From Mantamonas sphyraenae (lineage: Eukaryota; CRuMs; Mantamonadidae): a DNA stretch of 64,000 nucleotides. Below, piece by piece: positions 11,028-21,790 of this stretch. Location of the stretch: the NCBI GenBank assembly GCA_026936335.1, contig JAPMXV010000034.1, positions 566,001-630,000 of the forward strand, in the 5' to 3' direction. Below the pieces are notes generated by a model. That model saw only the letters and a program-made list of their open reading frames with translations. It was not told the DNA's origin and made no database searches. Positions within the stretch are counted from its first letter, which is position 1, and each line of letters begins with the position of its first letter. The position numbers were made by a program, and so were the translations under genes.

Positions 11028-12989
11028 ATGAGCTCGACCCTGGACACCAGCATGGACCTGGACAAGACTCAACCTTTGGATGAGGGGGACATGCCGGCAG
11101 AGGAGGAGGTGACGGTGACGCCTGTGAACAAGGAGGCAGTGCCCATGGTGAAGCTGATGTCCACCAAGCGAGAGCATGCACACCTGAGCATGGAGCTGGT
11201 GGATGGGGCTCAGGTGGTGGTGGGAAGGGGTCAGGACGTCGACGAACAGGCTCGCATTGTGGACCAGCGTGTGTCTGGGAAGCACTTTCGGGTTTGGTTT
11301 GAGAACGGACAGGTGCAACTGCAGGACACCTCCCGCAACGGCACCTTTGTCAACGACAGGCGTCTGGGTGAGGGCAACACATGTGTGCTTCACACGGGTG
11401 ACCTTGTCTCCCTTCCGGTGGAAGGAGGAGACGAAGACGACCGCGTCTTTGGCTTTGTTGTTCGCGTGATCGGCCTCAAGCGAGCTCCAAGCATTGTCAA
11501 GGGCACCAGTGGAACCATCCAGCGCACCGGAACACTCACCATGAGTGGAAGCAAGGTATGTTTGTGAGCCCCATCCCTCCGGCATGTGGGGTGCACGTGG
11601 GGTGTGCGTTTGCCCGCAATCGCTCACCTTTTGACGTTTTTCGCGCGATTTCTTTAGCGCACACGCAGCGACGTGGACGCCGAGGATGCATCTGCAGATG
11701 CTGCAGATGGAGATGATGATGCAAAGAAGGATATTGCGGGAGATGATGGTGCTGACGATGCAGAGACTACGGTGCGGGTTCCAGCCAAACGGCAACGTGT
11801 GGTTCCCGACAACGAATCATCGTCATCATCGTCATCATCGTCATCATCATCGTCATCATCGTCATCGTCATCATCTTCCAGTGGCGAGGAGGACAAGAAG
11901 AAGGACGAAGAGCTGGAGCTGTCGATGATGTGTGGAATCTGTCACGAGATCCTGTACAAGAGTGTCTCGCTGCTGCCATGCCTTCATAACTTTTGCGCAG
12001 CATGCTACTCGCAGTGGCTGAAACGATCGTCGGACTGCCCCGAGTGTCGCACTCCTGTGGAGAGTGTACGACGCAACCATGGGTTGACCAACATTGTGGA
12101 AGCGTACCTGGAGGCCCACCCTTCCAAGAAGCGAGACAAGGACGAGCTGGATGAGATGGACCGCATGACCACCATCAAAGACGACGAACTGCGCATCAAG
12201 AGCAGACGCCGACGATCGTACTCATCGGACAGCGACAGCAGCAGTGGTTCTGTGCCCTCGCAGTGTCGACACTGCTCCGAGCCCGCTACCGATGGCTTCC
12301 AGTGCGATCAAAGCAATCCATCGCATGTCATGTGCCGTGCCTGCTATCTGATGTTTCCTGACCGGACGGTGGCCAACGTGGCGACCAGGTGCACTCTGTG
12401 TCGAGCGACCTACTGCGACGCATACTACCGTGCCACGACGTCCAACAACACCGGATGCACCGTACCCACCCGGGGAGCCTTTGCATTGAAGCAGTTGAAG
12501 AACCACGTGATGCAGGAGGTGCCTCAAAACTCCCTTCCCAATACGTACGAGATGAGCACGTTTCTTGCATGGATGCAGGCGAAACAGAAGGACGCCAACC
12601 TCGTCTGGCGAGAATGCTTGGATCTGGTGGAACAGGGCATCACCACCATCGACGTTTCGCGCTTTGGTGGGCAGAACGGCCCGTCGGCGGATGTCGACAC
12701 TGTGTGTTGCTTGTTCTGCGCCAAGACTGTGTTCCAGAAGCTGGCTTATGTCTACCGTGAGCGTATTCCCACGCAAGAATTGCCTCTGGATGCGCAGAAC
12801 AGGCAGATTGCTGGTATGGACGCAACTGCCGCACCCAGCGACACAACCAGCGCCATGCCAAACAGCGCAACCATATTTGCGAGCAAACACGACGATGAGG
12901 TGGAGCACAATGCAAGGAGATTCTTTACGTTTTCTTTACGTAGCAATACGATGGCTCATCCAAAGAAAGCGGCCAACTGTTGTTCGTAG
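11028..12989 (+). CDS. CHFR: CHFR-type FHA-RING E3 ubiquitin ligase
   Basis: Two exons (11028-11555 and 11658-12989) give 619 residues. CHFR is a mitotic checkpoint ubiquitin ligase. The N-terminal FHA domain shows [19 protein letters not shown] and [11 protein letters not shown], with the phosphothreonine-binding Arg, Ser, His and Asn positions in place. A Ser run encoded by TCA/TCG codons (about 11818-11878) links to a C3HC4 [44 protein letters not shown]. The CHFR cysteine-rich region follows, including [37 protein letters not shown] and [20 protein letters not shown]. The C-terminal PBZ zinc finger seen in animal CHFR is not recognisable; the tail is Ala/Ser/Thr-rich instead. The last 34 bases overlap the 3' coding end of the convergent LRR-IQ gene. 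Confidence 0.9.
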
Positions 12990-15900
12990 CTGTCGACGAG
13001 GTTGCCATAGCGTGCATCATGGTCACTGTCATCGTTGTCCTCCTCGTCGGTGCTCCAGAAGGAGGATCCCATGCTTGTAGAGGCCATACTGAGGCTGCCT
13101 CTGTCGTCGTAGTCGTCCGCATCGTCATCCTGCTCGTTCAGCTTGAGCTCGTCCTCCTCCAGCTTGCGAATGCGTGCCTGACGTGCACTGCGTGCACGCT
13201 GGCGCTCCAGCTCACGTGTGCCAATGCCCGACGTGGGTGGACGAGCACGGGACGACGGGTGGGCCGACTTGATGGTGCGTTGGGCCGGGAACGCCACGCT
13301 GCGTTGCCAGCGATTGGGATTGGGCACCGACTCGTCCAGACGCATGTGGACTGCACCGCCCCCAAGAGGCATTGTGCGCACGTTGTGTGTGGCTTGCACA
13401 AGCTTGGCACTCATGGGCCGGTCTGCCTGCGGGATGGCGTTGGCTGTCGAATTGGGCATGTACACAGCTCGAGCCTCGCCCAGACGTGCCCGTCTCTCCA
13501 TCACAGTTTCTGTCCACAGTTTGTCCTGTTCCACCAAGCGTGTGCGTATGATTTGCTTCTCGTATGCGTGCTCGTCTGTCACACTTTCGTGCTTCTCGGC
13601 CTTCCACGTCTGAAGCTTTCGCCTGCCAGCCCGTTTGTCCATGCGCACCATCTCTGCCTGCACCAGTGTGTCCATGCGTTGTCTCTGTAGTGCCTTTTGC
13701 TGCTGCCTCTGGCCCTGCTGTTTGCTTACAGCGCCGAGTTTGCCCGAAAAGCTGGCCGAGAAGGCACGTTCCTGATTCCTGCGTTTGCCACGCGCACTGG
13801 CTGCACGCACGCGTTGCACCTGACTGTGCTTGTCCTTCATGGTTTGTTCCTTCGCCTGCTTGCGCAGGATGCGGCCCTCGACCATTTCCAGAACGCGTTC
13901 CTGATGTTTGGCGTCGCGCAACTGCGCCCTTTTCTTCAGCGTCCGCTGTCTCACCAGTCGCTGTGAGTCTGCCATCATACGCACCTCCTTGCGTCGTTCT
14001 TCCTGTCGCAGTTCCTCCTCCTCGGCACGCAGGGCCCAGTCAAAATCGCTGCGCCTGCCCAGGACACCGCCACCGTAGCGTTCCATGCGCATTTCGTTGC
14101 GCAGTTCGGCACTCCGCACGTGTGTCCTTAACCTATGCTTGCGCACTGTGTCGTTGCCAGACATGGGTCGGCGTGCCTGTGCCTCCTTGCGCTCCTCGCG
14201 CACCTCGGCCACCAGCTCCCGCTTCACCTGAGCTTCAAACTCTTTGCGCTCCTCCTGCACCCGCTTCAGGTACTGGGCATACTCGCGCATTACACTTTTG
14301 GACAGTTGCGCTTCCTGTTGCTTGGCCTGTGGCAGCGTGGTGCCTTGTTGGATGGCCTGGCCCACACGGATGGTGGTGTGCACTTCCACATTTGCATCCG
14401 TCGCCACACCGTCTCCAGCAGCTCCCTTCTCGCCTCCTGTCGCGCCCTGTGCGTTTCGTTGTTGTCTTAGCGTCTCCTTGTCCATGGTGTTGTACAGGTC
14501 AAACACGGCCGGTGCGTGGAGGGCTGTGGGAGCAGGAGACGTGGCCGCGCGTACGTCGTCGGCTGCTCGACTGTACAGGTTGTACACTTCGTTGATGTCG
14601 TTGAGGGTGACTGTGGTGCTGATGGCACTGTCGTATCTCTCTGCACCCGTGGGAGTGCCTGCACCACTGCTGCTTGGGGACGAGTGCGACGACGATGCCA
14701 CCGACGGGATGGCACCCACGTAGCGACCCTGATGCCACTCACCTGGCTCGTCACCTTCTCCTTCATCTTCTTCATCTTCTTCGTCTTCCTCATCTTCATC
14801 TTCCTCTAGCAACGCCAGCAACTGCTTGTGATGCGCAGGCATGGATGGGTTGGATTGCCGTCGGAATTGGTCCAATGCCAGCGACGACGAGGTGCGACGC
14901 AGCAGATTGCCCTTGAGACGAGCTGTGGTGGTTTCAGAAGCACCCATCCCACCGGCGACACCGCTGCTGTTTGTGGACATGGGCGAGGTCGAAGTATGGG
15001 GTGAAGTGTCGCGTGAATCCTGTGCCGCTGCGTGGGCCATGAACGACTCCACACCCTCCTGGCTACCCAGATCCATGTTCAACTTGCGTGCAACCAGCAT
15101 CTGTGCGGAGGAGGACGACCGCCCCATGGCACCCAGCGACGGAGGCATGGTCCTTGGCGATGAGGGAACGTCGTTCTCCCTGGACGGAGACGGAGAGATG
15201 GATGGGGATCGAACACTGCCACTTCCCTTTTGCAACAGGTTGCCACTGCTCATGGTGCGTGCAAGGAGGCCGCCCGTGTGCAAGCGACGTGTGGCTTTGT
15301 TGTTTGCCAGGCGACTGGCCTGCGTCTTGGATGCCGAAGCCACGCCTGTGCTGCCACGCCGCTCACGAATGTCGTTGGCACGCGAAAGAAGCAGTTGAAA
15401 CTCTGCGTCACGTTGGAGCTGCTCCCTGTGTGCCCGCTCGAGCTCGGTCTGCTCACGGTGAAACAGACGGTGGTCGCGACGGTAGTGTTCGCGAAGGACG
15501 GCATACTTGCGACGCACGAGCCAGGCACGCACGACAGACTGACACCGCACAACGGCGCGCAGGATGCGTGCGTGGTCGCGGCTGATGCAGGAGACATGCA
15601 TGCCGGTGGCGGTGGAAAACGTGTAGCAGGCAATCAGGATGGCGCGTCGACGGGCCTCCTGCTCAGAGGCACAGATAAGCAGGAGCAGATCCTGGGGCAG
15701 GCGTTGCCGAATGAAGGGATGCAGATGGATGACGTCACGTGCCACATGGATGAGATCCACGGAAAACGTGGTGAGTGGTTCCACGGCGTTGCGTTGCATG
15801 TCGTACGGGTTGCTGATGACGCCGGAGAACGGGGCACGTGCAAACTCGGGCAGCACTTCCGTGTTCTGCAGATATGTTTCGTCGATGGCGTTGAAGTAGT

Positions 15901-18725
15901 AGCGGACTGCGCGTTCGGGCACCACCTTTGTGGGGGCGTGCTGTTGCAAGGATGCAATTCGAGCATACTCGTCCTCGTGGATCATAAGGATGCGGTCCGA
16001 AAAGTCATGGGCACAAATCTGTTGCAGGCGGTGGAGGAAGCGAAGGCGACGCATGCGATGTGCACCTCGCCACCAGCTCTGGACGAGCATCGACGCCCTG
16101 CGTTCCATCATGACAGGCACAATGTGTGGTGCATGCTCCATGCGCGAGACGTAGGATCGCCACACACTTTGAATGCAGGTGGCAGCACGCACGCGGTCCA
16201 GCAGGTTGCTGTCAAAGGTGACGCAGGAGCGTGCAAAGCGACGGCGTTCATCAAGCGGCGCGCGCACGCCGTTGAGCCGCTGCTGGGCAAACACGTCGTT
16301 CTCATCGACCTGAAGCTGCAATAGTGCATCATCTACGTTGCTATACAGGGGCACAAGGCCGTTTGCGTAGATAGACAGCACATACGTGACGCGTGCAAAG
16401 ATGTACGCGTTTGGGATGTCCAAACGGCACAGGACTGGATAGTGGTGGTGGTGGTGGTTGGTGGTGGTCGCTGTAGTGGCGGAGGTGGGTGATGATGATG
16501 ACGATGATGGTGAGAGGCCCGCTGTGGAGGCGTTTGGAGAGACGGGACGGGTGGATGCTTGATGGCGTCGGTCAAAGGGAGCTGTAAAGTGAAAGGCAGA
16601 GACAAAGCGAGTGCGCAGGTGTTCAGTGGCCACGTTACGCAAAGGGCGTCGCATGTACGACTCGCCTAGCTGTTCGCAGTGGGATTGGAGACGGGCTTCG
16701 TGGCGGGAGGAGTGGAGATCACAGGCTTGGGCCAGCGAGCGTTGGGGATAGGTGCGTCGGACAACCAGGTTGGAGGGTGCGTTGGAATCGAGCATCCCGG
16801 CTTGCCAGGGCACAGAGGGGGCTCGTACGAGGCGCAGGCCTGTGTCGTCGTGGAGCATGGCAGCAAAATCGGGGGGTTGGGGAAGGGAGCGAGGGTCGAC
16901 GTCGTGGTGATGACCATCCTCACGGACATACCACTTGTGTTGCAAATGGGAGGGAATAAGGTGGGTGTGCACGTGTTGGAGGAGGCGCACAATGACGTGC
17001 TGCACATGTGCAGGGAAGTAGACGCCGCGGATGTTGCGAATGTAAAAGGGCATCTCGCGGTACACGAGACGCTGGCGATGGTGCAGAAAGGCGTCCTGGA
17101 TGAGAGTGGCGGACATGCGACGGCGTGAGAGGCGGTAGCGGTGGCTGAAGTAGGCGTGCTGGATGGTGAGGGCAGCGGCGTGTTGGGTCTTGAGGCGCTG
17201 CAGGGCCTTTCGGAATCGCTTCATACGGAAGTTCATCTGGAAGAGGGCCATGCCATGTTCGATACGTGCACGGTAGGCACGTACGGCGGAGCGAGTGCGA
17301 TGGCCACGGTAGATGCGTTGAATAATGATAGAGGGCACGTGGTGGGTGCAGATGTGGGCCACGGCAAGGGTGGTGTTGCTCATGTAGCGACGAAACTCGT
17401 ACAGAGACATAAACTCGGCCTGGTCTTGGTGGTTGAGGGGCACGTACATGTGGTGGGAGAGCGGGGCAAAGCGTTGCGGGTCACGTAGGGCTGGGGCCAG
17501 GGGCAGTTGGATGCATTCGAGGTCGGACACGACATACTCGTCGAGAAGGCGAAGGTTGGGTACGGTGTTGACAAGGAAGCGACGGTAGGCGGGATGGAGG
17601 GCGATGGGGTTGTCCATGAGTGTGAGCACACGCAGGGTGTGGCAGTGTTCCAGCGCACGAAGGGGTTCAAACGAGCTCAAGGCATTGGTGTGGAGGTAGA
17701 GGAAGGCCAGGGAGTGTGCCAGAGCAGCCCATTGGTGGGCATCGGGCAGTTGTTGCAGATCGCAGTCGTGCAGGTCCAGAAAGACCAGGTGACGAAGGGT
17801 GTGGAGGTCATCCAAGCGACGGAAGCGACAATGGGCGAGGACCAACACACGCAGGTTGGTACACAGGGCAAGGTTGCCCAGATTGCGCAGTGAGCGGCGG
17901 GAAAACTCGACGTACGTGGCTGACGCTAGGTCAAACTCGCATGCCATGTTCAGGATGGTCTTTGGCGAGAGTTCGTCGTAGGGTTTGGGAATGTGTGCGG
18001 ACAGCTGTCGCTTCCGTTGGCGACTCAGGCGGCGGCGACGACGGCGTGCGCGGGAGGAAGACGACGCTGGTGTGGGTTCCACGGGGCCATTGTGGCCATG
18101 TGTGGACTGGTGTGGGTGCAACGAGTCGATGAGATGGTCGGTGGTCAGAGGACTGGGTGTGTCGGAGATGTCAAAGGCATACTTGGAGTCTGTTTGGTAG
18201 CTCAGGAGCTTCTTGGCGCGGTGCTTGAGCATCTGCGAGGCCCGGAAAGAGGACAGAATGGGTGACAGGTGGCCATGGGGATGGGATGGAAGGGTGCAAA
18301 CGCATGCGGATGAGGGTGGGGAGTGGGTAAGGGGAACAAAGGGTGAGTGTGGGGGCGTACAGGACGGTGTTGCATCGGTGGTTTCGTACCGTTTGGATCG
18401 CCTGGTCTGCGGTGATGGCCATTTTGGAGACACCGAGTTCAGATTTGATGACATGGGAAGGAAGAGAGGCTGAGGCTGAGGAGGAGGTGGTGGTGGATGA
18501 TGACGATGAGGAGGCAGACATGGAGCCCGCAGAATGGGCAGCGCGACGAGACTGTGCGTTGCCAGAGGCATTTGGGTTTGTGTACAAAGCTCCATCGCCA
18601 TCAGCCATGTCCAAAATGGCCGCCTTTGCTCGCTGCAGGCCCCGGGATGGGGGCCTTGGCTTGGAGGAGGCCAGTGGGAGGTTGAGAGCGTGCGAGTTGC
18701 GCCGCTTGAGCTGGCCTGGTTGCAT
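12956..18725 (-). CDS. Giant leucine-rich repeat and IQ-motif protein
   Basis: Two exons (18390-18725, and one uninterrupted exon 12956-18232) give about 1870 residues. After a Ser-rich N-terminus and a basic patch (ARRRRRRLSRQRKRQ), residues about 200-330 form LRRs of the SDS22/U2A type: LRNLGNLALCTNLRVLVLAH, LRHLVFLDLHDCDLQQLP and LRVLTLMDNPIALHPAYRRF, the last being an LRR cap. At least five IQ-like calmodulin or light-chain binding motifs follow (IIIQRIYRGHRTRSAVRAY, LTIQHAYFSHRYR, TCIQSVWRSYVSRM, MLVQSWWRGAHRMRRL, CQSVVRAWLVRRKYA). The C-terminal third is Ser-rich with an acidic run, then long charged coiled-coil-like helices. The layout resembles the LRRIQ3 or flagellar LRR-IQ proteins, so an axonemal or basal-body scaffold role is inferred, not shown. 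Confidence 0.85.
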
Positions 18726-19052
18726 TGGTCGTGGGAGGGCATGCACACAAGGGAAGTGTGGAAGGGGGAGGGGAGGAAGGTGAGGTGGGATGGGGTGGGG
18801 ATGGGAAGAGCAGCTCATCATGTGCGCGGGTGGATGGAGAGGAACTGTGAAAGGAGAATGGCGTCCCCACAGTGGCAAGGATCGGACCTGATGGAGGAGG
18901 ACTCTGCAGCCAAGATGCTGTTTACGTCGTCCATGAGCAGTGTGTCGTTTGAAGATTCGAGGACGGACGGTGGGTTGTTGGGCGGGGTCGTCGCTTGAGA
19001 ATGGCGGGCTTTTGGCGGGAAAACGCTGACACAGCGAGTGGAATGGGGTGGC
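18726..19052. other. Intergenic spacer between divergent genes
   Basis: The spacer lies between the start of the LRR-IQ gene and the start chosen for the small membrane-protein gene. I see no conserved ORF, RNA gene or repeat in it. It is presumably the shared promoter region and 5' UTRs. Confidence 0.5.
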
Positions 19053-19935
19053 ATGGTGGGTATGGATGCAGAGGACGATGCATTGATGCAGCATCTGCTG
19101 GAATCGGGGGAGGAGAAGAGTGTGCAGGAGGTGAAGGCCGAAGTGGAGGAGACGCTTGTGCGGGAGGTTCAGGAGTCGCTTAGGGAACTGGTGCAGGTGG
19201 TGGATGACACACAGTGGATGTACACAGGGAGTGGGAATAGGGTCAGGAGGAGGGGCAAGCGAGGGATTTGATGTGGATGGTGTGGACATGCGATGATGGA
19301 ACCAGAGCAAGGAAGCAAAGAAAACCCTTCAGCACCTGTTCTAATGTTGCGCACAGGCACAGTGGGCTCGGGAGAGTTTTCAGCCATTGGCAATGGGAGG
19401 GAAGAGGGTAGGGCAAAGGTGGAAGGACCACCGAAGAACTGCTGCGGGTTGTGCTTCTTGTCTCCCACGGGCCAGCGCGTGTACAGCTTGGCAACGGCCG
19501 CGTTGGCATACGCAGCCGTGCCTGCGTTTGCCGGACTGGAGAATGTGAGCACGGCGGTGATGGCAGCGTGGGTGGGTACGGTTCGCGCTTGCGGTGGGGG
19601 TGGATCAGGTGAAAAGGCGGACGGAAATGCACCGGGGGTGGCAGGAGTTTGCGCCGTCGTACGTGTCACAGTTCAAGCAACGCAGCCTGTTGGCGTTGTG
19701 TGCAGCATCCATGGGCTTGGCCTGTGTGCTTGTCATGGCCTTTGTGCTGGTGGCTCTGGAAAGGGCCGAGGCTTTGAACAGCCACAGCCACTGGTTGTCT
19801 GTGATCTGGAGTTGGCTGCTGTTCAAGTGGTCTCTGATGGCATACCGACATGTGCGTGCTGTGTGTTTGATCGACATGGATGCCGAGTGGAGGCGGGACG
19901 CGCAGCAGTTTCACGACATGTGGGAGGAGGGGTAG
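19053..19935 (+). CDS. Small multi-exon membrane protein, unrecognised
   Basis: The gene must be spliced from three pieces in different frames; exon borders are approximate. Exon A (19053-about 19230; ATG 19062 also possible) encodes an acidic helix, MDAEDDALMQHLLESGEEKS followed by a heptad-like Glu-rich stretch and DTQWMYTG. Exon B (about 19384-19567, after acceptor TTTTCAG) encodes NCCGLCFLSPTGQRVYSLAT and a hydrophobic segment. Exon C (about 19605-19935) has HRGWQEFAPSYVSQFKQRSL, then one or two transmembrane helices (LALCAASMGLACVLVMAFVL; WLSVIWSWLLFKWSLMAY) and a hydrophilic tail ending HDMWEEG. The B-C frame change fits a very short intron of about 37 bp (donor GTGGGT, acceptor ATCAG). 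I do not recognise the family; an organelle-membrane protein is plausible. Confidence 0.5.
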
Positions 19936-20218
19936 GACGACGATGCCCTGTGACATGAACACATGGATGTACGCAATGAACAGTAGAGGGTGTTTGTTGT
20001 TGTTGATGTTGTTTGGTGAGTGAGTCCCAGCCCCTGTGTGTGACTCTGTGTGATGATGATGAGTGCAGGGTGCGCGTTGTGCTGCGCATGGCATGGCCAA
20101 CCAGCCTCGCCAGGGATGAATGGATGTTCTCAAGGTCGAAAAAGAAAGTGCAACCACGAGCGGAGAAGGGCACACAGAGGTTGTGAACGCGGAGAACGGA
20201 GGTGAAAACACGAGTGTT

Positions 20219-21716
20219 TCACCCGCCGTAGCCGACCGCCTGAGAGACAAGACCGATGGCACCACCAAAGACATTGCCCCACACAATGAGCCAGCCCAAA
20301 TGGACACGGATGACCTCTTCGAGCAGCTCCTTGACAATCTCGGGAGTCAGCTCCTCGAGCTTGGTGGTCATGAGAGAGTCAATCTCCTCGCGCAGCTTGT
20401 CCACGTTGAGGTTCTTGCTGGGGTCAAAGGTCTCAAGGAGGAGAGGGGCAATGTCGGAACCCATGCCCAGGACAAAGGGCTTGATCATAGGCTTCAGGGA
20501 GGCAGGGTTGACGCCCATCATGGCAATCATCATGCCCTCTGGTCGCTCAGCCAGTTCCTTCAGCTTCACATCGATAATGTTGTCCACAGCCTCCGACTCG
20601 AGCATCTGTCCGATCTTTTCCTCTGTGGAAGCGTGTGTGAGTGTGTGTGTGAGAGGAAGGGAGAAAGGGAAGGAGGGGACATCGGGTTGGGGTGCGTGCG
20701 TGTGTGTGCTGGCCCACGAGGTCACGTACCGATGTTCAGGCTGGCGGTAAACTGGCCTGTCTTTTGCTTGACATACTTCTTGAGGAACTCCGGGTCGAAG
20801 AAGGTCTTCATGATGGTGTTCTTGACGGTTTCACGGATCTCCTTGAAGCGAGTGGGGATGACACCCGAGCCGACGAGACCGGGCACCTTGTCAAAGAGCA
20901 TCTTGACAGCAAGCCAGTTGGTGAAGCCACCTGATGGGATGGGTTGGACGAATGACACGCAACCATGGTGGAAGGCGGGGTCAGTCGAAGGGGGAATGCG
21001 GATTCGTTGGAACCCTCAGCGGGGAGTTTTCCCAGGGGCCCTGGTCGATGGGCAGGCTTCTCACTCGCGTGGGAGGACCATCCTGGGATTGTGGCGGCAC
21101 AGGTGCAGGATATGAAGTGGGAACAGGCAGGCATGGACGTGGGATGTGGCCGTGGCAAGGGGAAACGTGGGCCAGGAGGGCAAATCTTGGATTTTCCGCT
21201 GGTCGGGGGGTGGACGAGGAAAACGGGTGACGGAGGATGGCAGGTGGGGGTTGGGGAAGGGAGGGAGAAGTGGGAGCGGGTGGGATGGAACCTACCGGAG
21301 AAGCCAAAGAGACCAAAGGCAAGGATGTACGGGGCGACGACATCCTGAGGAAGGGAAAGACGGAGGATGAGGCCGATAATCATGATAACAAAGGTGAGGG
21401 TGTTGCTGAGAAAGCCCTTGTTGAGGCGCTTTTCGATATACTTTTGATAAAAGGTGGGTTGTGCATCGGCCTGTTGTTGCTGCTGTTGTTGTTGCTTCCT
21501 GTTGGCATGGCTGCTGCTGCCAGCAGAGGCGGCGGAAGAGGAAGCGTCGTCGTGGTCGTCGTTTCCCAGATCGATCTCCACAACCTCCTCATCCTTGACT
21601 GTGGTGGTTTTGGGCGCATCCATCTCGTGGGTGGAAATGGAATTGTCGTCAACTTCGATGTGATCCATCTCGACGTCAGAGGTGGCGTCTTCGGTTCGCT
21701 TGGGGCTGGTGGACAT
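20219..21716 (-). CDS. DUF445-family membrane protein
   Basis: Three exons (21296-21716, 20730-20930, 20219-20622) join in phases 1 and 1 into 341 residues. The N-terminus is Ser/Asp-rich with eight consecutive Gln. TM helices follow (LTFVIMIIGLILRLS; APYILAFGLFGFSG). Then comes the DUF445 signature FTNWLAVKMLFDKVPGLVGS-GVIPTRF (split here), a long amphipathic helix and a C-terminal hydrophobic segment HLGWLIVWGNVFGGAIGLVS. DUF445 is mainly known from bacterial inner-membrane proteins of unknown function. A spliced eukaryotic copy with a low-complexity N-terminal extension suggests an old transfer or an organelle-derived gene. Its start is 74 bp from the divergent RIIa-protein start. Confidence 0.75.
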
Positions 21717-21790
21717 CAACAGGCTGAGGCGCGAAGGTGGGGGCCGTTGGCGGTGTCAGCGCCGGCCTTGCAAACTCAAGGAAGTGGGGA

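Noticed and set aside
10943-11065. In-frame N-terminal extension of CK2 alpha copy 1 ([18 protein letters not shown])
   Set aside because: It overlaps the CHFR coding start on the opposite strand and would need an ATG inside CHFR; the usual MSRARV start is preferred.
13564-14595. Plus-strand ORF of 343 codons rich in Cys and Pro
   Set aside because: Antisense of the coiled-coil part of the LRR-IQ gene, which has clear domain signatures on the minus strand.
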